From Aminipila sp963524205 (GTDB lineage Bacteria > Bacillota > Clostridia > Peptostreptococcales > Anaerovoracaceae), in assembly GCA_963524205.1 (NCBI GenBank), contig CAURED010000005.1, positions 124,001 to 188,000 on the forward strand: 64,000 nucleotides of DNA, given 5' to 3'. The position numbers were made by a program, and so were the translations under genes. Positions 1 to 8,698 of this stretch are shown here, piece by piece. The notes beneath the pieces are model-generated. The model did no database searches and was not told the DNA's origin. It was given only the letters and a program-made list of their open reading frames with translations. Within the stretch, counting starts at the first letter, position 1. Each line of letters begins with the position of its first letter.

Positions 1-837
1 CTTTTCTCCATCTATTTGCATTTTGTACTCTCTGCCAGCTTTTAGAAGCTCACAAAGGGTAGCTGCATCTTTTTCTTTTAAGGCGCTACTGTACTGACTT
101 AATCTCTCAATGATGCCATCAATCTCTTCGATTAAGTGATCTGGGTTATCAAGAAAAAGTTCTGTCCACATATCCTCATTTAATTTTGCAACTCGAGTCA
201 TATCTTTGTAGCTGCCTGCGGAAAACCCTTTATGCTCTAATGCAGAAGGACTTTTTATATAAGCACTGGAAACTACATGGGCAAGTTGTGAAGTGAAAGC
301 GATAATACGATCATGTTCGTTAGGTGTAGATATCTGAGTGCTTGAAAAACCAATGCTTTCACAAAAAATCTTTACTTTCTGAACGTCCTCAATTCGTGTG
401 TTTTTTGCAGGAGTTAAAATCATAGAAGCACTATTAAATAAGGCTTTTTTTGCATGTGTAAATCCAGCATGGGCAAGACCCGCCATAGGATGACCGCCCA
501 TAAAGATAAAGCCGTTTTCTTTAGCTACTGGCTCTAACGCCTGACAGATAACCTGTTTTACTCCGCAGCAATCAAGTACAATGGTACCTTTTTTAATGAT
601 ACTAGCATGAGATTGAACAAAATCAATCGTAGCTTGTGGATAAAGGGCTACTATTAATAAGTCACAAGTTGAAAAAAGCTCATCCGTAAGAGCCTCGTCA
701 ATGGCACCCACTAAAATTGCTTTTTTAACAATGGTATCATGAAGGTCAAGGCCAAAAACTTTATGAGGAGTATTTTGTTTAATAGCTTTTGCCATAGAAC
801 CCCCAATAAGACCGAGACCAATTATTCCGATATTCAT
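1..837 (-). CDS. tyrA: Prephenate dehydrogenase, C-terminus beyond window
   Basis: Oxidises prephenate to 4-hydroxyphenylpyruvate with NAD(P)+, the tyrosine branch of aromatic synthesis, in the cytosol. The visible 279 codons begin with ATG at 837 and show the N-terminal Rossmann motif GLGLIGGS, followed by the typical GGHPMAG segment around residue 115 and a helical region. The reading frame is still open at base 1, so the C-terminus (and any ACT domain) cannot be judged. The ATG follows directly after the stop of the upstream DAHP synthase gene with no spacer, so translation is probably coupled. The aroF leader attenuator should control both genes. Confidence 0.93.
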   Translation of the reverse strand, partial: MNIGIIGLGLIGGSMAKAIKQNTPHKVFGLDLHDTIVKKAILVGAIDEALTDELFSTCDLLIVALYPQATIDFVQSHASIIKKGTIVLDCCGVKQVICQALEPVAKENGFIFMGGHPMAGLAHAGFTHAKKALFNSASMILTPAKNTRIEDVQKVKIFCESIGFSSTQISTPNEHDRIIAFTSQLAHVVSSAYIKSPSALEHKGFSAGSYKDMTRVAKLNEDMWTELFLDNPDHLIEEIDGIIERLSQYSSALKEKDAATLCELLKAGREYKMQIDGEK

Positions 838-1851
838 CTATTTATCCCCCTTAAAACTGAATGGCAAAATTGCTTTTACTGCAGCTGCAACATCTTCAAA
901 TGCCTCTGGGGTTAAGGACTGCGCGCCATCGCAAAGTGCATGGGCTGGATCATTATGAACTTCTATCATCAAACCATCTGCACCACAAGCAGCTGCTGCA
1001 AGTGCCATAGGTTTTACTAGTTTAGCGATACCTGTGGCATGGCTTGGATCCACAATAATAGGCAGGTGGGTCATAGACTTTAGAAGTGGAATACTAGCCA
1101 GATCCAAAGTGTTTCTAGTTGCAGTTTCGAAAGTTCTAATGCCCCTTTCACAGAGAATTACATTTTCGTTTCCACCAGCCATGATGTATTCTGCACTCAT
1201 AAGAAATTCTTGTAATGTGCTAGATAATCCTCTTTTTAGAAGAATTGGCTTCTTTAAAGTACCTAATTCCTTTAAAAGTTCAAAGTTTTGCATGTTTCTT
1301 GCACCAACTTGAATGACATCCACATCCTCAAATAAAGGGAGATGTGAGATATCCATTACTTCTGTTACAATTGGCAGGCCAGATACTTTCCTTGCTTCAA
1401 GCAGAAGCTTTATTCCTTCTTCCCTCATACCCTGAAATGCGTAAGGAGAAGTTCTTGGCTTGAATGCACCGCCTCGGTATAAGCCAGCACCAGCTTCCTT
1501 CACAGCTAAAGCAACTTGGCAAATCTGCTCTTTTGACTCAACAGAGCAAGGCCCTGCTATGATTTGAAAGTGACCATCGCCAATTTTTATTCCTGAAATA
1601 TCTACCACTGTAGCGTCAGGGTGAAATTTCTTATTTGCGTTTTTATAAGGTTCCTGTATTCTTTTTACCGCTGCAACGATATCAAGTGCATTTATCAATT
1701 CCATATCAATTCCTGATGTATCTCCTATTAATCCAATAAGAGTAGTATTTGCACCTTCACTCATATGAATTCCAAGATCCATACTTTTTAGCCAGGATAA
1801 TAAATTGTCCAGCTGCTTCTGATTGGGGTTGCTTTTTAAAATAATTACCAT
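838..1851 (-). CDS. aroF: 3-deoxy-7-phosphoheptulonate synthase (DAHP synthase), AroA/KdsA-like type with N-terminal ferredoxin-like domain
   Basis: Condenses phosphoenolpyruvate and erythrose 4-phosphate, the entry step of the shikimate pathway. The protein is about 337 aa. An N-terminal domain of about 70 residues (MVIILKSNPNQKQ...) resembles the regulatory ferredoxin-like domain of Thermotoga-type enzymes. The barrel shows IAGPCSVES, GGAFKPRTSPYAFQG, ILLKRGLSST and VDPSHATG. A longer frame can be read from a TTG at 1866, but ATG at 1851 sits just behind GGAGGA (about 1859-1864) and is the better start. It is followed without a gap by tyrA. Regulation is by the Phe/Tyr leader attenuator upstream, and feedback control through the N-terminal domain is likely from family knowledge. 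Confidence 0.94.
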   Translation of the reverse strand: MVIILKSNPNQKQLDNLLSWLKSMDLGIHMSEGANTTLIGLIGDTSGIDMELINALDIVAAVKRIQEPYKNANKKFHPDATVVDISGIKIGDGHFQIIAGPCSVESKEQICQVALAVKEAGAGLYRGGAFKPRTSPYAFQGMREEGIKLLLEARKVSGLPIVTEVMDISHLPLFEDVDVIQVGARNMQNFELLKELGTLKKPILLKRGLSSTLQEFLMSAEYIMAGGNENVILCERGIRTFETATRNTLDLASIPLLKSMTHLPIIVDPSHATGIAKLVKPMALAAAACGADGLMIEVHNDPAHALCDGAQSLTPEAFEDVAAAVKAILPFSFKGDK

Positions 1852-1950
1852 ATTGTTTTCCTCCAATAGTATTCTGACCAGTGCTTTAGCACTGCTGACA
1901 GAATTGATGCTAGAAAATCACGAATCTTTGATTCATACATTTTCATCGTA

Positions 1951-1986
1951 AACTAAAAAAATCCGCAAGTGAATTTCACCTGCGGA
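1951..1986 (-). terminator. Intrinsic terminator in the aroF leader (attenuator)
   Basis: Read on the minus strand, an 11-bp GC-containing stem (1962-1986, arms TCCGCAGGTGA / TTCACTTGCGGA) is followed by a run of T residues (1951-1961). It lies between the Phe/Tyr-rich leader peptide and the DAHP synthase gene, so it can only act as a conditional terminator. The segment CGGAC just after the leader stop codon can pair with GTCCG at the start of the terminator stem, offering a short antiterminator pairing (inference). Confidence 0.85.
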
Positions 1987-2029
1987 CTCTAATTTTCATA
2001 TATGTTTGCTTAACAGATTTATTCGTCCG

Positions 2030-2140
2030 TTAAATCAGAGTGTCCATATTTGCAGAGAAATTCAAATAAGCCTTACTTCTAAAGTAGAATGTAAAGCTAA
2101 AATAAAAATATTCAACTGCCCAGCTAATTACGTTTTTCAT
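2030..2140 (-). CDS. Phe/Tyr-rich leader peptide controlling aroF-tyrA
   Basis: A 36-codon ORF starts at ATG 2140 behind AAAGGG and ends at TAA 2030-2032. Residues 11-20 are nine aromatic codons broken by Ser and Thr (EYFYFSFTFYF). In total it holds 8 Phe and 4 Tyr codons in 36, plus one Trp. It lies between a consensus promoter and a T-tailed hairpin ahead of a DAHP synthase/prephenate dehydrogenase operon. That is the arrangement of ribosome-mediated attenuation: stalling at Phe/Tyr codons when charged tRNA is scarce would favour readthrough. The peptide itself needs no other function. The ORF and composition are seen directly; the regulatory role is inferred. Confidence 0.85.
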   Translation of the reverse strand: MKNVISWAVEYFYFSFTFYFRSKAYLNFSANMDTLI

Positions 2141-2196
2141 GGACTTACCCTTTCAATTTTGTTTTTATTCACTAAAAATATGTGATAATATGTTTA

Positions 2197-2225
2197 ATTA
2201 TACAACAACAGAGTCGTATTGTAAA
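2197..2225 (-). promoter_or_regulatory. Sigma-A promoter for the aroF-tyrA leader
   Basis: On the minus strand TTTACA (2220-2225) and TATAAT (2197-2202) are separated by 17 bp, a near-perfect housekeeping promoter. It is placed about 57 bp upstream of the leader-peptide ATG. Confidence 0.8.
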
Positions 2226-2256
2226 GATATTTTTGAAAATTATCTTTTTTTGTTCG

Positions 2257-2286
2257 TTGACGGTTTATAAGCATAAAATGTATAAT
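2257..2286 (+). promoter_or_regulatory. Promoter for the SBP/GGDEF sensor gene
   Basis: TTGACG (2257-2262) and TATAAT (2281-2286) with an 18-bp spacer lie 50 bp upstream of the ATG at 2336, back to back with the aroF promoter. Confidence 0.7.
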
Positions 2287-2335
2287 TAAAAATAAGGTAT
2301 AAAAGGGTACAATCTGTTCGAAAGGTAACGAAGTA

Positions 2336-4912
2336 ATGTCAAAACAAAAAAGACATACATATATAGCTGTAATAATTATGGTGTTAATTATTTTCAGTAG
2401 TTTTATACCAGATACTTCCTATGCGGAGGGAAAGGATCAAGGGGAAACTATAAGGGTTGGCTATTTTCAACTTGATGGATTTAATGACATTTCCAAGAAT
2501 GGGTATTTTAGTGGTTATGGTTATGAGTATTTAATGGAGATTGCTAAGTATACAGGATGGAATTATGATTTTGTGTACAAAACAACGGACTCCGCAACAG
2601 GGCAAGAACACAGGCTTACCTATAAAGAAGCTTTAAAAATGCTTGAAAATGGGGAAGTAGATTTAGTTTGCAATGTAAGAAAAACAGTAGATACCGAAAA
2701 AAGCTTTATGTTTCCAAGTTTCCCAATGTCAGAGGATTATGGCATACTAACTACACGTAGAGATAATATAAAGTACAGCAGGGAAGATATCAATTCATTA
2801 AAAGGAATAACCATTGGCGTATTAGCAGGCAGTTCACGAAACGATGAAATAAGTAAATATTTGAAAAATAATAATATTCTATTTCAATTAATTACATTTC
2901 CCACTGTTGAGGAAATGAAAACGGCTCTATTTAATACGAAGACTGTAGATGCCATATATACAAGTAACATTAGGCAGTTGGAAGGCGAGCGGGTAGTTCT
3001 TAGGTTAGATCCCAGTTCGTTTTATGTAGTTACACATAAAGGAAAGTCACAGTTATATAGTCAGTTGGATGCAGCATTAGAGGAAATAACGGTTAAATAT
3101 CCTCAATTTTCTAGTGAATTATATAATAAGTATTATAGTGGACCAGAAGAGCAAAGTATTTCTTGGACACAAGAAGAACAGGAATATATAAAAAATAATC
3201 CAGTTATCACAGTGGGCGTTAATGCTAATTTTATACCAATTGAGTACTATGATAAGGATAAAAACAAAATTTCAGGTATTACTGGTGGTGTGCTGGAACA
3301 AATAAGTGCAGCTACAGGGTTAACTTTTAAAAGCGTTGTATATGATAATTATAGTGGAGTCAGTAAAACTGCAGATAAGAATAAAATTCAGCTTATTGCT
3401 TCATTTGGAGCAGATTATAATTGGGCGGCTAAAAATGGCGTAAAGCTAACATCTGCTTATTTAAATATACCCGTTAGTGTTATTACACAGTATTATATAA
3501 AAGACTATACACTTTCAAACTTTAAGGTGGCAGTTGTAAAAGACTATTACTTAACAGAGAAGATTAAAAAGACTATGAAATATAAGCGGTTTGTTTATTG
3601 CAATAGTATAAAGGACTGCGTTGCAGCAGTGAATAGTGGGGATGCAGATATCACATATGTACCTACATATAGTGCAGACTATTTTGGATCACAGGCTTCA
3701 TATACGAGGATAAGAACTTATGCAGTGCCAGATTTTAATTATAAAATCTGCTTAGCTGTACCTGATAATAGCGATTTAGCTTTATATAAAATAATAAATA
3801 AGGCCATAAACAACATTCCCCAAAGCCAGATTGACAACATCGTATTTAAAAATATTTTATTTAATGGACAACAAGACGAACCTTTTGATTATGTATATAA
3901 GTACCCTGTACTTACATTAACAGTAATTTGTATCCTGTGGCTGGGGATATTTATGGTTATTTATTGTAATAGAAAACTTGAGAGAACAGTTAAGCAGGAA
4001 ATACAGTTAAGTGATAAAAAAATTCATATTGCTTTAGCGCAAACCAATATGCTTGTTTGGGATTATGATTTGGCAAATAAACGTATCATAAGAACAAAGA
4101 CTAGCAAAAATTGGATGGGTTTAGATGATAGAGTAGAAAATGTTCCAGAAAGCTTTATTGAATCAGGATATGTTCATCCCGAATGCGCAGAAGAATTTTT
4201 AAAAATGTTTGAGCATATTGCAAAAGGAGAAAAGGTTGCGTCTGGAGTATTCCGGCTTAAAAAAGTGGGAACTGATGGTCAATGGACAGATAAGTATATT
4301 TGGGTAGAAACTAAAATTACGAATATTTTTGATAAAAATGGAAAGCCAATTCGTGCAGTTGGTTTAACAGAAGATGTAACGGATAAGGTAAATGAGGAGT
4401 TAAGGCTTAAGGAAAAAGCCTCAAGAGATCCGCTTACAAATCTGCTAAACAGAACTTCTTTCCAGGCATGTGTGCAGGAATTTTTAGAAAAAGAATACCA
4501 GGAAGATTTAGTTAGTGCATTAATTATCCTGGATACAGATGACTTTAAAATGGCTAATGACACGTATGGACACATATATGGAGATGAGGTGTTAAGAGAT
4601 ATTGCCTTAAAGTTAACAAAATCTTTTAGGACGGGAGATTTTATAGGAAGGCTTGGCGGGGATGAATTTATTATATTTATGAAAAATGCCAACTCTTATG
4701 AAATGGTTGAAAAGAAAGCAAAACAAATCTGTAATAGTTTAGTTTTTGAAAAGGATGATTTAATTACCACCTGTTCTGTTGGAATCGTTATTGTGCCTAA
4801 CAAATATGTTGACTATGAATTGCTCTATAAATATGCAGATGAGGCAATGTATGAGGCTAAGAAATGCGGTAAATGTAGATATGTGATTTATGATGCAAGC
4901 CATATTGATTAA
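2336..4912 (+). CDS. Membrane diguanylate cyclase with two periplasmic-type solute-binding domains and a PAS domain
   Basis: This is an 858-aa sensor that probably makes c-di-GMP in response to an extracellular small ligand. In order it has an N-terminal membrane/signal segment (residues 10-30), a first SBP_bac_3-like amino-acid-binding domain (about 36-270), a second one (about 280-510), a transmembrane helix (about 522-545), a PAS domain (about 560-690) and a C-terminal GGDEF domain. The active-site motif RLGGDEF lies near residue 775. It is preceded at the standard 5-residue distance by RTGD, a product-inhibition I-site, so the cyclase looks active and feedback-controlled. The gene has its own promoter and terminator and stands alone. 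The ligand is unknown; amino acids are suggested only by the domain family. Confidence 0.88.
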   Translation: MSKQKRHTYIAVIIMVLIIFSSFIPDTSYAEGKDQGETIRVGYFQLDGFNDISKNGYFSGYGYEYLMEIAKYTGWNYDFVYKTTDSATGQEHRLTYKEALKMLENGEVDLVCNVRKTVDTEKSFMFPSFPMSEDYGILTTRRDNIKYSREDINSLKGITIGVLAGSSRNDEISKYLKNNNILFQLITFPTVEEMKTALFNTKTVDAIYTSNIRQLEGERVVLRLDPSSFYVVTHKGKSQLYSQLDAALEEITVKYPQFSSELYNKYYSGPEEQSISWTQEEQEYIKNNPVITVGVNANFIPIEYYDKDKNKISGITGGVLEQISAATGLTFKSVVYDNYSGVSKTADKNKIQLIASFGADYNWAAKNGVKLTSAYLNIPVSVITQYYIKDYTLSNFKVAVVKDYYLTEKIKKTMKYKRFVYCNSIKDCVAAVNSGDADITYVPTYSADYFGSQASYTRIRTYAVPDFNYKICLAVPDNSDLALYKIINKAINNIPQSQIDNIVFKNILFNGQQDEPFDYVYKYPVLTLTVICILWLGIFMVIYCNRKLERTVKQEIQLSDKKIHIALAQTNMLVWDYDLANKRIIRTKTSKNWMGLDDRVENVPESFIESGYVHPECAEEFLKMFEHIAKGEKVASGVFRLKKVGTDGQWTDKYIWVETKITNIFDKNGKPIRAVGLTEDVTDKVNEELRLKEKASRDPLTNLLNRTSFQACVQEFLEKEYQEDLVSALIILDTDDFKMANDTYGHIYGDEVLRDIALKLTKSFRTGDFIGRLGGDEFIIFMKNANSYEMVEKKAKQICNSLVFEKDDLITTCSVGIVIVPNKYVDYELLYKYADEAMYEAKKCGKCRYVIYDASHID

Positions 4913-4913
4913 A

Positions 4914-4950
4914 AGAAAAAGAATAGTTGTTATGACTATTCTTTTTCTAT
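4914..4950 (+). terminator. Terminator after the GGDEF gene
   Basis: A 14-bp stem (4914-4927 with 4935-4948) with the T-rich 3' arm CTTTTTCT begins just after the stop codon. Confidence 0.8.
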
Positions 4951-4999
4951 ATAATGGAAAAGTATATTTTATAATGGAAAGAAATAGAGAGGACCTTGT

Positions 5000-5575
5000 A
5001 TGAAAAACTTTAAATTAGTAGTTTTAGCTATGGCATTAGTCGTATCAATGATTCCTTGCAGTGTTTCTGCTGCCAGCAGTCCAATAAATGTAACGATAGA
5101 CGGAGTTGCAGTACAATGGACAGATGCTTTACCTTATGTTGATGCGAATAACCGCACAATGGTACCATTAAGACCAATAGGAGAAGCAATGGGGCTTGAT
5201 GTTGAATGGGACAATAGTGATAAATCAGCAACCTTTTCTGCTGCTTATGACGAAAAAGATGCAGTATCTTGGGGGGAAGTAATAGATACAGATAATGATG
5301 AGAAAAATGATTCCTTTATGGGAGGTTCTGGTGTTGTATTTACACTTAATGAGAAGATGGCGGTTTCAATAATACTTTTTTACAAGTTGGGAGCTGATCT
5401 GGAAACTGCGGAGCCAACTTATACAGATGCAGACATTATAAATATGGATACGGCAGCAGTAATGAAAGATAAAAGAACTTACGCTCCAATTAAATATTTA
5501 GCTGAGTTCTATGGATATACTGTAACGTGGGAACAGAAGACGAATACAGTTGTTTTAACAAGTGAAACTAAATAA
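5000..5575 (+). CDS. Secreted stalk-domain protein (copper amine oxidase N-terminal-like)
   Basis: This 191-aa exported protein has a clear signal peptide (KNF...LVVSMIPCSVSA, cleavage near residue 25). Two half-sites of the CuAO_N 'stalk' family are visible: RTMVPLRPIGEAMGLDVEWD near residue 52 and RTYAPIKYLAEFYGYTVTWE near residue 155. Proteins of this kind are common on clostridial surfaces and are thought to be structural or wall-associated; no catalytic domain accompanies it here. It starts behind AGAGAGGA and is followed by a strong bidirectional terminator. The specific role is unknown. Confidence 0.8.
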   Translation: MKNFKLVVLAMALVVSMIPCSVSAASSPINVTIDGVAVQWTDALPYVDANNRTMVPLRPIGEAMGLDVEWDNSDKSATFSAAYDEKDAVSWGEVIDTDNDEKNDSFMGGSGVVFTLNEKMAVSIILFYKLGADLETAEPTYTDADIINMDTAAVMKDKRTYAPIKYLAEFYGYTVTWEQKTNTVVLTSETK

Positions 5576-5587
5576 AAAAAATATTAA

Positions 5588-5657
5588 GACCGTTACGGGT
5601 AAATGACAGGCTCCCCTTGAATAGGAAGCCTATCAAAACACCTATAACGGTTTTTTT
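5588..5657. terminator. Two-tier bidirectional terminator between convergent genes
   Basis: An outer stem (ACCGTTA 5589-5595 with TAACGGT 5645-5651) encloses an inner stem of about 11 bp (5605-5616 with 5624-5634). Both flanks are A/T-rich: T7 on the plus side and A7-8 on the minus side. It sits exactly between the stalk gene and the end of the leu operon. Confidence 0.75.
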
Positions 5658-5664
5658 AGTGGAT

Positions 5665-6921
5665 TTATGAAAGTGTAATTTCCCCATTTAATGCTGCCAT
5701 TGCAGCGGAAATAGGGGAGGCTAAATAAATCTCTACCTTTGAGGTTCCCATTCTGCCAAGAAAATTACGGTTGTTGGTTGCAACAACTCTTTCCCCATCA
5801 GATAAAATGCCTCCTGCACGACCACAGCAAAGTCCGCATCCAGGGTGCGTTACTACCGCGCCTGCAGCAGTTAAAGTTTTTATGATGCCTGAACGTGTGG
5901 CTTCAATAAATACTTTTCGGCTGGCAGGAGTAACTATTAATTTTACAAACGGAGAAATCGTTTTACCTTCAAGAATTTTAGCGGCAGCTTCCAGGTCTTC
6001 GTAACGACCATTGGTACAAGAACCAATAAATACCTGGTCTATTTTAGTTCCAGCAAGTTCTGCCACTGGTTTTATATTGTCCACCTGAGAAGGACATGCC
6101 ATAACAGGAACAAACTCCTCAGCTTTGTAGGTTATTGTCTTGTAATATACAGCATCTGTATCTGCTTTTAATGAAGTTTCTTTTTCAGTGAGATCAATTT
6201 GGCAGTACTCTGCTGTTTTTTCATCTGGTGTAAATAATGCACATTTAGCGCCAGCTTCAATAGCCATGTTTGCTATAGTCATACGGCTGGCAACCGTCAT
6301 ATTCTCAACAGTATTTCCTGTAAACTCTAAAGCTCTATAAGTAGCACCATCAGCACCTAAATCACCTATAAGAGTTAAAATGATATCTTTTGATGTAACA
6401 TTCTCAGAAAGATCTCCCTCGATGCTCACCTTGATGGTTTCAGGAACCTTAATCCACATAGTCCCTGTACCAAGAATACTAGCCATTTCCGTATAGCCAA
6501 TGCCAGAAGAGAAAGCGCCTACACAACCGTAGGTAGTAGTGTGGCTGTCTGTTCCAAATACTATATTCCCGGGTTTCACATAGCCAGCTTCCGTCATGAG
6601 CTGGTGGCAGATGCCGTCAGAGCGGTGGACATTTTTCATACCATATTTTTCGGCAAAAGCATCCCCAGTTTTGAAATGTCTGACATCATCCTGCTGGCTG
6701 GCAGGTACAAGATGGTCATAAATTAAAACAACTTTATCTGAATCCCAAAGTTTTGAAAAGCCCATTTCTTCAAATTTTTCTGCCACAAAAGGGATAAATA
6801 TATCATGAATCATTACACGGTCAACGTTGACCGTAACGATATCTCCTGCTTTAACGGAAGGTATGCTAGTATTTTCATTGATGTTACGGGATATTAGTTT
6901 TTCTATAAATGTCTGTCCCAC
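5665..6921 (-). CDS. leuC: 3-isopropylmalate dehydratase-type large subunit, copy 1 (aconitase family)
   Basis: The 418-aa large subunit isomerises 2- to 3-isopropylmalate, or a related hydroxyacid, using a [4Fe-4S] cluster. Cluster ligands are Cys302 (GSCTNGR), Cys362 and Cys365 (HPGCGLCCG). GTDSHTTTYG and TNNRNFLGRMG are also present. It is the short archaeal/clostridial form rather than the roughly 470-aa proteobacterial form. GTG at 6921 is the start, behind GGAGG. It follows its small subunit (6933-7433) by 11 bp and is the last gene of the leu operon. It is one of two D-C pairs here. Which pair makes leucine and which, if either, has moved to another substrate (citramalate, homocitrate or dimethylmalate type) cannot be told by eye. 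Copy 1 keeps the more usual HPGCG context. Confidence 0.85.
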   Translation of the reverse strand: MGQTFIEKLISRNINENTSIPSVKAGDIVTVNVDRVMIHDIFIPFVAEKFEEMGFSKLWDSDKVVLIYDHLVPASQQDDVRHFKTGDAFAEKYGMKNVHRSDGICHQLMTEAGYVKPGNIVFGTDSHTTTYGCVGAFSSGIGYTEMASILGTGTMWIKVPETIKVSIEGDLSENVTSKDIILTLIGDLGADGATYRALEFTGNTVENMTVASRMTIANMAIEAGAKCALFTPDEKTAEYCQIDLTEKETSLKADTDAVYYKTITYKAEEFVPVMACPSQVDNIKPVAELAGTKIDQVFIGSCTNGRYEDLEAAAKILEGKTISPFVKLIVTPASRKVFIEATRSGIIKTLTAAGAVVTHPGCGLCCGRAGGILSDGERVVATNNRNFLGRMGTSKVEIYLASPISAAMAALNGEITLS

Positions 6922-6932
6922 AGTATACCTCC

Positions 6933-7433
6933 TTATTTAAGCGGCTCAAGGCCGTTTTGTTTACGCATGGCCTGTACAAGACCGCCAGCATTAATAATAT
7001 CTACTAGATTCTGTGGTAATGAAGCAATAGGATATTCTTTGCCATTACATTTAATATAATGGTTTACGCATACTTCTATTTCCTGACCTTCTTTCACAAC
7101 ATCAGAAATGTCCGGATTCTCTATTAACAAAAGACCATTATTAATAGCGTTTCTAAAAAATATACGGGCAAAAGATTTGGCTATTACACATTTTACTTTT
7201 AATGCTTTTATAATCTCTGGGGCCTGCTCTCTGGAAGAGCCACAGCCAAAGTTTTTTCCAGCTACGATTACATCTCCTGGTGTAATCTGCCCGGCAAGTT
7301 CAGGGCGAAGAGGAGAGAACGCATATTGCTTCATATCTTCTATGGTTTTAAGGGCAAGGTAATCCGTAGGGATAATGATATCCGTGTCGATATCATCCCC
7401 CAAAACCCATACTTTACTTTTAAACGTTTCCAT
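6933..7433 (-). CDS. leuD: 3-isopropylmalate dehydratase-type small subunit, copy 1
   Basis: This 166-aa swivelling domain partners the large subunit that follows it. It shows DDIDTDIIIPTDYL, the GKNFGCGSSREQAP loop and AKSFARIFFRNAINNG. ATG 7433 is chosen over an upstream in-frame ATG (7469), because AAGGAG lies at the right distance and the longer start would overlap the preceding leuC copy. The specificity loop after YL reads ALKTIEDMK, different from the classical bacterial form. It looks roughly 45 percent identical to the small subunit at 8699, so the duplication is old or the copies have diverged. Confidence 0.85.
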   Translation of the reverse strand: METFKSKVWVLGDDIDTDIIIPTDYLALKTIEDMKQYAFSPLRPELAGQITPGDVIVAGKNFGCGSSREQAPEIIKALKVKCVIAKSFARIFFRNAINNGLLLIENPDISDVVKEGQEIEVCVNHYIKCNGKEYPIASLPQNLVDIINAGGLVQAMRKQNGLEPLK

Positions 7434-7446
7434 TTTTAATACTCCT

Positions 7447-8697
7447 TTATAGCTGATCTTCCGTGGCAATAACTCCTTTAATTGCAGAGGCTGTTACTGT
7501 AGCCGCTGAACCAAGATATACTTTAGAAGTTGGGTGCCCCGCTCTGCCTTTGAAGTTTCTAGTTCCTGTACTGATAAGAACTTCATTTTCACCTATAACG
7601 CCCTGGCAGCTTCCCCAGCATACGCTACAGTTGGCATTCATGACAATCGCCCCAGCTTCCATAAAGGTTTCAATTAATCCTTCATCAAGTGCCTGCATAT
7701 ATACTTCATTGCTGGCAGGTACAATAAGAAATCGAACGGTATCCGAAACTTTGCGTCCTTTTAAAAGCCTTGCGGCAACACGCATTTCGTCAATACGGCC
7801 ATTATTGCAGGAGCCAAGAAAGGCTTCATCAATTTTAGTGCCACAAGCCTCTTTTGCAGGGATAACATCATCTACAAAGTCGGGCTTTGCAACGATTGGC
7901 TCTATTTCATTTAGATCAAAGGTATATTCCTTAAAATAATTTGCATCAGAATCACTTTTAAAAACATGTTTGGGATTACGCCCACGTTCTTTTAACCATG
8001 AAAGGGCAATTTCGTCAGCTTCAAAAATGGCTGATTTTGCACCTGCTTCAACCGCAAGATTACATAAAACCATACGGTCGTTTACACTAAGTGATTTAGC
8101 TCCATCACCAGTAAACTCCATAACTTGATAGTTCACACCATTCGCACCGATTTGGCCAATGATGTGGAGCATCAGGTCTCTGGGGTAAACACCATCTTTT
8201 AGTTGTCCAGATAAATTAAATTTTACGGTTTCAGGAACAAGGACCCAGGAAGTACCTGTGACCATTCCATATAAGAAATCTGTACAGCCAACGCCCGTTC
8301 CAAAAGCACCAAGAGCACCGTATGTACAAGTGTGGCTGTCAGCACCAAAAATCAATTCACCCGGACACACATAGTTTTCCATCATAATCTGATGACAAAC
8401 CCCTTTTCCTTCCCAAAAATCAATGTTGTGCTCTTTAGCAAAATTACGCATTTTTTTATGAGAAGCAGCAGTTTTTGGATTATCAGCAGGAACATTGTGA
8501 TCCACTATAAATACAAGCTTTTTCGGGTCTGCAATAGTTGGATTCTTAATCTGCTGATTATACATATCTATGGTTAAATGTGTTGTTCCATCATTACTCA
8601 TCATACGGTCCAAGGTGACAGTATGAATATCTCCGGGCTTTACGGTTTCTACACCCGCAGCCGAAGCAATTATTTTTTCTGCAATTGTCATACCCAT
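7447..8697 (-). CDS. leuC: 3-isopropylmalate dehydratase-type large subunit, copy 2
   Basis: This 416-aa paralogue of the 5665-6921 gene keeps the cluster cysteines with the same spacing (Cys297 in GSCNNGR, Cys357 and Cys360). The surroundings are unusual: NANCSVCWGSCQG in place of the usual HPGCG. An insert, LKERGRNPKHVFKS, lies near residue 235. The frame is open to 8748, but ATG 8697 has a perfect GGAGGTGAT seven bases upstream and begins one base after the stop of the upstream leuD copy. The order is small subunit then large subunit, as in copy 1. It could be the leucine enzyme or a relative acting on another malate derivative. Confidence 0.83.
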   Translation of the reverse strand: MGMTIAEKIIASAAGVETVKPGDIHTVTLDRMMSNDGTTHLTIDMYNQQIKNPTIADPKKLVFIVDHNVPADNPKTAASHKKMRNFAKEHNIDFWEGKGVCHQIMMENYVCPGELIFGADSHTCTYGALGAFGTGVGCTDFLYGMVTGTSWVLVPETVKFNLSGQLKDGVYPRDLMLHIIGQIGANGVNYQVMEFTGDGAKSLSVNDRMVLCNLAVEAGAKSAIFEADEIALSWLKERGRNPKHVFKSDSDANYFKEYTFDLNEIEPIVAKPDFVDDVIPAKEACGTKIDEAFLGSCNNGRIDEMRVAARLLKGRKVSDTVRFLIVPASNEVYMQALDEGLIETFMEAGAIVMNANCSVCWGSCQGVIGENEVLISTGTRNFKGRAGHPTSKVYLGSAATVTASAIKGVIATEDQL

Positions 8698-8698
8698 A

